From Argyresthia goedartella (Eukaryota > Arthropoda > Insecta > Lepidoptera > Argyresthiidae): a stretch of DNA of 64,000 nucleotides. The stretch spans positions 25,900,501-25,964,500 of the forward strand of contig OX463824.1 of assembly GCA_949825045.1 (NCBI GenBank), given 5' to 3'. A program made the translations under genes and the position numbers. The notes below the pieces were generated by a model. The model saw only the letters and a list, made by a program, of their open reading frames with translations, was not told where the DNA came from and did no database searches. This document shows positions 23,433 to 32,400 of the stretch, piece by piece; position 1 is the first letter of the stretch; each line of letters begins with the position of its first letter.

Positions 23433-26400
23433 TTATATTATTTACTTGTATGTCAACGCAAGGGTCTACCTGTCACCGCTATGTAATTTATCCTTATCAT
23501 CTTGGGGTTTCTGGGAGAAATCTCTTGTTAGAGAAAAGCTTGCCTTTGTAAATGTCTTTTCTATTAGTTTGTAATGTGAATTTTCGTGTGCAATAAAATA
23601 TACGAAATAAATACACGGCTTCTTCGATATCTATGAACACCGCCAGGCATGATTGTTAGCTTATTATTGAGCTTTCTATTATCCTGACCACTGCGTGTAA
23701 GGCGGTCTCTGTGGATTTTTCCGCCTGGTACTCAAGTTGGTTTCGGTGTATAGGGTTGCTTGGATGAGTCCATCACACATTCTTTCTAACGTTTTTAGAA
23801 GGAATGATGTAAGACTTATGGGTCTGAAGGATTTAGGTTCAGTGTAGTCGTCCTTGCCCGGTTTCATCAGGAAGACAACATTGATCTCTCTCCAGATCTT
23901 GGGCAAGTAGCCGAGTGCTAGGCATGACCTAAATATTTTTCAAGTCTTGGTGTAATGAGCTTTGCTTCCCATTGCAGTAAGGCTCGTAGTAGGCCGTCTG
24001 GTCCTGGTGATTGGTATGGAAGGAAGGAGTTGATCGCCCATCTCACTTTCCCTTCATCTATCAGGTTTTATGCTTCCACCCATGCTTCCGGCAGGGGTTA
24101 TGCTGTTAGCGAGGAGCTTGGTGATTCCGTAGGCCTACCTCATTTCGACCGCTAATTCTATTTCTTCCGGTATCTCCAGTTTGTCGTTGCACTCTCTTCC
24201 AGATAAATCTGTCTCAAGGTGATGAGTATACTCACATTTGTCGATTTTTCAAGGGTTTCGAAATTGCCTAGGTGCTAATTTTATGTTCTTCGGGCCGAAA
24301 GTGATCCATTTATGTTCCGAACACGAGGCTTGTGATGAAACTCTACATCCCGATATGAGATCTAATGCCAGAAAGTTGGCAATTGTGATGTCTGGTATTG
24401 TTTATGCCCTTCTTGTGACAAATGTGGGTTCTGAGCCCCTATTCAGTGTCGACAGTTTGTGTTTTGAGAGGAATTCCATGAGATTCTTACCTCTTTTGTT
24501 GATGTCCTTTCCTCCCCAAGGTGCTGTGCGCGTTGGCGTCGCATCCTATTACGAGGGGTATGTTATTTTCTTCACACTCTTTGAAAAGCACCTCCAGTCC
24601 CTCCGTAGGTATCTCCCCTCCACCTGGCTGGTGTGCTGAGGTGAGGTATAAAAAGAGACCCTCTTTAACCGTGTCAATGTTGACCACGGTGAGATCTGGG
24701 GAGCAAAGGTGTGTTATTATGGTGGCTTTGTAGTGATTCAGGACTTATATGGCCGCCCTCACCTTTATGTTTGAATAGTAGATGTATATATTTCCAAATA
24801 AGTTATTGAAACCACATACCCTGCTTCTATGAATTGCTGGCTCTTGTATGAGTGAGATCGTCTTCGGGTGCTCTTCGAGATTTCTCCGAAGAGCCGCTGC
24901 ACCAGAGGAGCTATGTTGGATGTTGGCTTGTATGTATTTGTGATAGCGCCTTTTGTTGTTTTGAACCTCTAAGCGGGGAGTTGGATAGTCATCTTTGGAT
25001 CAGAAGAGCGCCTTGGCAGACAATGGTGAGTTAATCGCCAGGTTTCGGGTACCTAGCGATTCCCCACGCTGCCCGCTGAGGCCCTGCGTGTTGACAGAGT
25101 GTTTCTGCTCTGTTCAGAGCCACCCGGTGCAGGCCGCGCTTCACTCGGCTGGCCGGCGGGAGCAGCTGTGGACCCAAGTCCGCCGGCCATCCGTTTGAGC
25201 TCCACCCTCACCGAGCCGCACTTATAACAGATCTTTATCTACCTTTTCTCCAGCTCCGGAATATCCGACTCGGGAATTCCGAATACCAAAATGGCACCCG
25301 GAAGCACTGAGTTGGTCTTTTTAAACACCTCCTTTAGGAGGCGCTAGCGACTCAGGTCTGTGCCGCGCTGCCGGTTTAACCTTGTCAACCGGAGTCTGAG
25401 TACCTCGATGTCAGTTCCCTGAGCATCGGGGAGCCAGACCACCCTTTTGATAAGTTTGAGCAACTCTGTCACGCCGACCGCCATGAATTGTGTCGTGTAG
25501 AGATATTAACCTAACCAGAACCTAACAGAAAATAACCAGGATAAAATTTACAAATGACAGTTTATTAGGGTTATATACAATGACTTTAGAAAAATGATAG
25601 GAAGATGAGGGTGGATGAAATGAGACAGGTTTTATAGAAAATACAGGTATCCGATTTTAAAAAAAAAGGAAGCGGAGGACGCTACACTACATTTGGTAGC
25701 CTACTTCCCACAAGGGGGGAAGTTTGCTGTCGTCACCATTTGCCACGTCACAGTCTCCTGGTCGAGGCAGGTAAATTTAAGTCCGCCTTGTGGCAGACGT
25801 TGCGGCATGTGGTCAAAACCCGGGACAAATACAAACAAATGTTGTAGTGTAATTTCCTCTACAACATTTTACGGAATCCAAGCTGTCCAACCTTTCTACG
25901 GGATAGTTTTCAATTCCTTTCTTCCAGCAGACCTCCCACGCAGTTTCCATCCTCACAACTCCACAGCATAACACCGCGTCCTATGAGCACGGGTTTAGAC
26001 CCCGGGTCATCCTGTTGTGGAATCCACTCCCCTGCACCATCAGGGACAGTCTTACTCTGAATATATTTAAAAGTCGCGTGAGGAGTCCCAGACTGTGTCG
26101 TTGGAACCAGAAACAGCGACGTAGACATCCAAGACCTGGGGAATTTTCCTCCCTCCCCAGCCGCGATTCGATCCGTGATCTCTCGGTTCAGTTATATGCT
26201 TTGCGTGTAATACGCCTAAATCAAATCGTACAATAACTTTATATTTTCCAATTTCCCCACAGTAGGCATCAAGACCGCAGGTTCGAGTGTCGAGAGTGCT
26301 CATCAACATTTACCCAGAAGTCAAGTCTGAGCAAGCACGTGCGTTCAATGCATTGCGGAGAACGGAAACAGTTCGCCTGTGGACAGTGCGGGCATCTGTT

Positions 26401-29400
26401 TATGAACAAAGGTATCAAGATAGATATAGTAGATTGTTATACAAGGGAGGTAAGTCATCACTTACACCCTAGTGTAGTTGATCACTTACACCCTTTAGTG
26501 TAATACTCTTATTTTCATATTTTTTTTTTATTTATTTATTAATACAGATTAATGCACAATTACACATTACAGACTATGTCCAATTCGTTGTACACATACA
26601 AATATACAAATAACATATATACCCTTCCATTTAAACCAGATTATAGTATCGTACATGTCAGTTCAATAAATGTCAACAATAATAATAATAATATGATTCA
26701 TAACAATGCGACGTTTTTTTTTCGTCGGACATATATTTCCAACAGCATTTTCAATTATTAACAATTTTCATAAGCCATTTTATAAGATGTTTGTTATTGA
26801 AAAACGACGCCATCTTGCCTGTTCACGCAAGGGCACTTATTGGCGCTTATTTACACCCACAATTCCTCCAGAATTTAGTTAAATGAAAATGAAAATATAT
26901 TTATTTATCAATATAAATGGCCGGATACTCCGACTGCTGTTGGCAGTTAGGCATTCGGGACCTAGTTTATTTAAACGTAGCCTATTAATGTCCCCACCGA
27001 GGGGCACAGGCCTTTTCCCGGACACGAGCAAGATTAAGCCATACTCCACCACGCTGGCTCAGTGCGGGTTGGTGACGGGTTTTACAACTACTACTACCAT
27101 GTAGCGATAGTAGCCGGGACCTATAGTTTAACGTGTCATCCGAAATACTGAACGTCTGATAATGTATTTAAGATAAATCTCATTGGTACATTGTCAGGAT
27201 TCGAATCTGCATCCCCAGAGTGCGAAGCAAGCGTGAAACCTATTAGACAATGGAGCTTTAGCGTGTATCAAAACATTTGCCGAGTGTTGATGAGCACTGT
27301 TGACGCGTGTCCACTTTTGTACGTCAAACTTTGAGAAGGTATTTATTTATGATTCGGGACCAATCCATAGCTGTAATAGCATGTACAAAAACATTTGCCG
27401 AATGTTGATGTTAGCACTGTTGACGCTTTTAGCAACACAGATCGGATTTATTTATTTGTTTGTCATGTGTCTGTTTGCAGAGTCAATGGCGCTTCATATG
27501 AGCAGGACTCATCGCGGTGATAAACCGTACAAATGCCGACAATGTGATAGAACATTCGCATGTGAGACTACTTCTTTTGAAGTTTATTACTTTCAGTGCC
27601 TCAGGCACCTAAAGGGTACTTCCCTACGTTGACGTAGAATCATGAAATTTGGCAAGAAGCAATGTATTATAATATATATGTTGCAGTTAGTTGGTTAAAT
27701 CAGACACTTCACTAACTCTCTAGCCCGTTAGTTAAATACCGACGTTTAACCAAGCCACAAAATAAAACGAAACGTTTATTGAGTTGTCTGAACGTTCCTA
27801 GGCAACAAGACATATACTTTTATTTTTATGTTTACTTAAGTTTATGTTTTGAGTATTTTTTGTTGTTCTTACATGTTCAACCTAACACGAAGGATAAAGG
27901 GGGCTTCATTCGCTCACCCCCTTTACCCTCCACCTAAGCTTCCGCAATGTTTTGTCCTGATATAATCTGTGCAAATCAGCTGCTGTCGTGACGCCATCTT
28001 GTTTTCCAACACGCCGGCTTTCGGTAAGACAGATTGTGAAACGTTTTCGACGATGCTTTATTTAAATCAAAATGCTAGTAGCTTGGTTAAACGGCGGTAT
28101 TTAATTAACGGTCTAGAGAGTTAGTTAAGTGTCTGATTTAACCACCAGTACAAGTTTCCAGATTTCTGATCTTCAGCCATCTGCTCTGCTCCGCCCCATT
28201 TGAGCTCGCAGTGGCGGCTTCTCTCTCCGTTGAACGTCACATTGTAGTAAAAGTAATACGAGAAAAAGTGATTGCTGTAGAACCCTCGGCGGCCGAATCC
28301 CACTCGAATTTGGCCTGATTTTAAATGTATCGCATTACTATTTCAGATCAGAAGTCCCTAGAGAAACACAAGTGCACTCCTGAGAAAGAATATCGCAGGA
28401 TGTCGTCACATAAAGACATACAGACGATCAGTGTGCAGTATTTGTGTATGAGATGTGGACTGAAGTTCGATACTAGTGAACATATGAAGGTAAGTTAACA
28501 AAGTAAAGTAAAGTAAAGTAAAATTTGTTTGTATGCAAACATTGTACAACAAGTTGGTAACATTATAATATAATTAATAGTCCATTTACATGTGTGCGCC
28601 AGATTAAGGCATAGAAATATTGGCAGCGGAACGGAAAGCGGCAAGGACAATGAAATATTTACAGATTATTATTTATTATTAGGTCATTGGAGTGATAAAA
28701 ACTATTCACATGTTATTTATGTCAAGTTGAATAAAATTAATGCACAGCCAATATGAAATAAAATCATTAAATAAAAAAGTCACAATATTAAAATGTCACA
28801 ATACCTACAAAAAATAAAAAGAAGTGTCAAGCTTTAAAAATATATATAAAAAAAACAATTCAAAATTTGACCAAAAAGATACATTTGTTCACATTCCATT
28901 TTTACAGAGTGTAATATGTTAGATACATAAAGTGATCATAGAAGTAATGTTGGTGTAATTAATGCTTTGCTAGGCTAGCTGAATTGCCTTTGTTAATGAT
29001 AAGCGCGCTCTTGCCTTTTGGAGGGGGGAGTGGGTGAGTATATACCTAAGGTTATAGTAGTTGAATGTGATAGGTCACAACAGATATGGGGTGTTCATGT
29101 CTACTTGTCACCTTATTACAAATGTACATCTATAGTTTTGACGATGAAAGAAATAAAAATAATAAAAATTCAAATAAGTCAGTTTGTCTGTGTGTGTGTA
29201 TGAGTGGGTGTGTGTGTGATTTTGTATTTTTGAGTGTGTGTGTATGTATGTGTATGTTTGAGGATGTGTGCGTGTGTGTGTTTGTATGCGTGTTTATGTG
29301 TAGTCGTGAGTTGGATATTACCTACCCAACAGGAAAAGGGTGAGACAAGTTTTTCAGTATCATCATACATATCAGTATGTATCAAGTAGTTACGTATTTT

Positions 29401-32400
29401 GTGTTACGTAATTCATGAATGCAAAAATTTTGTATTTTTGCATTCATGAATTGCCAGCGGGTAGATACATTCAGTATTGTTGTACTGGTTATTAAGAAAA
29501 AGACCAATATATAAATTAGAGCGTTTTGCGAAGGATAAACGAGATAGAGGAATATTACATATCTTAACTTTGCGTCGCTTAGTGTTCAGTTTGTAAAGAT
29601 TAAAGTATTGAAGATGAATAGTTGTCTTACTGATAGTACTTGACTGTATTTATTTAGTTCAAAGGAGGGGAATACGATAGGTTGTTCCGTTGCGACTTTA
29701 AGAATGGCGTATTGTGCTATTTCTAAAGCTTTCATTGTGGTTTTGGCTGCACCTCCCCAACAAGTGATACAATAAGATATAATGGACTGGCAGAGGGCAA
29801 GGTAAGTATTTCTAACAATGGTTGGATTTGTTAAGTTTCGCAGAGTTTTAAGTTTATAAACTAATTTACGAACTCTGTTGGTGAGGCTATCGATGTGGCA
29901 TTTAAACTTTAGGTGTTTTTTTGTTGCTGCATTGAGTGTAAGGCCGTTAGATAGAAGCCAGTTTTATTCAGTATTCAAACCACTCTGAGCTACACTCTGT
30001 ATTTCAGACCATGTATCAGCAGTAAAAGTTGAAGCTGCGTGATCGGCGTAAGAGGTTATTGAGCCATTAGGTATAATGAGGTTGCAGAGGTCGTTTATAG
30101 ACATGAGAAATAGGGTCGGACCTAGAACGCTACCTTGTGGAACCCCAAAGGTTATATTGGGGTTTTGGTTAAGTTGGTGCCCAAATTTAACTGTCTAATC
30201 TGTGAGCGTCCCGTGTGGTAGTTACGAAAAAGACTAAGTTGTGTATCTCTAACTCCTATAGAAGATAGTTTTAATAAGAGAATTGTATCAAAAGCCTTCG
30301 TTAGGTCTAGAAATATTGTAAGAACTTTTTTGTTATTATTTAGGCTTTGAACAATATTATTGGTTAGTTTTAGCACAGCGTCTGTGGTAGATTTGTTGTA
30401 CGGATACCGAAGTTAATGGGATAAGATTTCTTTCTTGTATAGGTAAGTTAGTAATCAGTTATTTATAATCCGTTCAAGTGTCTTTGAAAGCGATATGAGA
30501 ACAGCAATCGTCCGATAATTCGTTGGGGAGGTCCTATTTCCACTCTTGAAGATGCGATGAATTAGGCATTTGGAAAAATACCCTTTTCATATATGGCTTA
30601 GAATATGAGCTAGAGTGTTAGTATATATTTTCAAAATTGTTGTTGATATTCCATCCCAGCCGATTGCAGCAAATGGTTTTAGTGATTTTATAACACTTGA
30701 AACTTCACTTGGATCGTTTTCTCGTAAAGCAAAGGAAGAAGACATAGATGATGGAGAATATAATGGATGTTTAAAAGTTATTGAATGGGAAGGTTGTGTG
30801 ATATTTTCAGCCAGCTCTCTGCCTATATTCACGAAAAATGCATTAATTTCATTGCATGATTGATTAGGTGATATATAATCTTTAAGTATTTCGGAGAGTG
30901 AATTAACAGATTTGCGCAGTTATTATTTTTATGGTTTTTTTTTATGGTACCTCATAATGATTATCTTTTCGTCTTCTTTTATACTTTAGTACAAACATTT
31001 CAATATCTAATATATGTTAAATTTAATATTTCGTTATCAGGGTTAGATTTGTAATTTCTGTGAGGGCAGTGTCTATTACGCATACATCTTATAAGACCTG
31101 GAGTTATCCAGGGGTTCAAAGTTTTTTGGAAATATTTAAAGTGGTCGTGACTTTAACAATAATCTCTGAGAGGTCAGTGTAGATCTGCATGTCAGTTGCA
31201 GTTTCGTGGTTGGTAATATTAAGAATTTTGTTTAGGTCGGCATTGTTTATATCTTCGTCAAGTGAGTTACAATTTATTTTGAAAATAGTGGTGTTGTTGG
31301 GTTTGCAGCATGGCTTTTTATAAAAGATCAAGAGAGTTGGAAGGTGATCTGTTGTATGTGATTTTGTTAGCTGATTATGAGATGAGAATTGAGAATTAAA
31401 TATGGTCTAAGGAGCTGGAACCTCTGGTGGGTTGGTCATGAGTACGGAGGAGGCCGTGGAACGCCAGGCGGTTTAGTTTTTTTTTTATTTTAATTATAAA
31501 TTAATCTTTTTATTATAAAAGTTTGTTTAAAATGTCAATGGTATTAAAAGTATAATTTTATAAATACATTTTTCCAATAAAATATCAAATAATTTCCGTT
31601 TATAGGCATAGTATTTTTAGTTAATAGATGAATCTGGTAGTAGAATGTACATTTATTTTTTGGGATATTAACTAACAAATTTGGGTACATTAAAGGAAAG
31701 TGCTTTGTTTTTTCTTGAAAACTCCAATGTTTTTCTTTACGAACAAACAGACCTCAAATATATACATAGCGGGTAGTGGGAGTATTCGTAATTGTTTAAA
31801 TAAAGATCGACATGACTCAAAAGGCCGAGCTCCACAAATGGCTCTGCGTTATGTTATGTCTTCATTTAACCTATTACTATTTACCCACTGTTTTCTGTCA
31901 CTTAGATAACTTCTGGTCCAATCTTAAGCTAGTCCGCGAATGCCGTAGAAGTCTAACTTTGATAGAAATGTTTTACACACACAAAATCAAAAGCCTTACT
32001 CATGTCTAATAGGATAGCCAGAACTGGTACTTAAATATCCATGTAACGCGATATTTAATTTACGAGTGAGAAACAAGCTTGTGTTGTGGATTTATCTTTT
32101 TGAAATCCGTATTGACATTTACTAATTATATTGTGCTTTGATAAAATTATGTTAGTGTTATGTTACATCGCTTTCTCAAACACCTTTGCCAAGATTGAGA
32201 TAAGGGTAATAGTTGTAAGTATACGTAGTAAAAGTAGTAGGCCGATAGTTGTTTATATTGTCTGTGTCTCCTGTTTTGTAAAGCGGTTTTACTAGGGACT
32301 AGGACTGGGAAAAAACCGCTTTCGAAAGAAATATTCAAAATATGTGTTTGTACAGGGGGTAACTTGGTTGCACAGATTTTTATGACTTTGGTACATAATT

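Larger units (their letters stand above)
20545..25490 (-). mobile_element. R1-like LINE with RNase H, degenerate and split
   Basis: Minus strand fragments in order: gag-like zinc-knuckle remnant (ICYKCGS near 25230), endonuclease (FLYLTSAHQPGGGE and IPLVIGCDANAHSTL at 24687-24487), RT start (WREINVVFLMKPGKDDYTE and SFRPISLTSFLLKTLERMC at 23906-23679), RT motif C (LIAYADDVTILGSG, 22295-22029), then an RNase H domain (FKTNSAAILSSLNRPLTKS and GNCEAHKLAK, 21265-20885). The GCDANAH motif and the RNase H are typical of R1/LOA-type LINEs. It is heavily mutated. Bases about 22390-23611 are a later insertion between RT motifs. Confidence 0.78.
26412..27480 (+). other. Intron 7 with SINE b and a tandem duplication
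   Basis: Contains AT-rich sequence with long A/T runs (26520-26880), a reversed SINE b (26987-27262) and a duplicated 40-bp segment (27268/27387). No coding sequence. Confidence 0.6.
28498..31483 (-). mobile_element. LINE C copy 2, degenerate
   Basis: Minus fragments: endonuclease tail (THDQPTRGSSSLDH near 31430), FAAIGWDGISTTILKIYTN (30832-30587), LTIFLDLTKAFDTILL (motif A, about 30310) and a TG-rich 3'UTR tract (29185-29305). The 3' end probably is the AAGTA repeat at 28500-28525, which starts about 10 bases after the exon 9 donor. Many frameshifts and deletions. The 5' break is at almost the same endonuclease position as in copy 1. Confidence 0.75.

Noticed and set aside
27481..27632. Exon 8 continuing past 27561 (reads ACETTSFEVYYFQ)
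   Set aside because: Splicing at GTGAGA gives the correct phase to exon 9 and continues the finger; readthrough ends at a stop without histidines.
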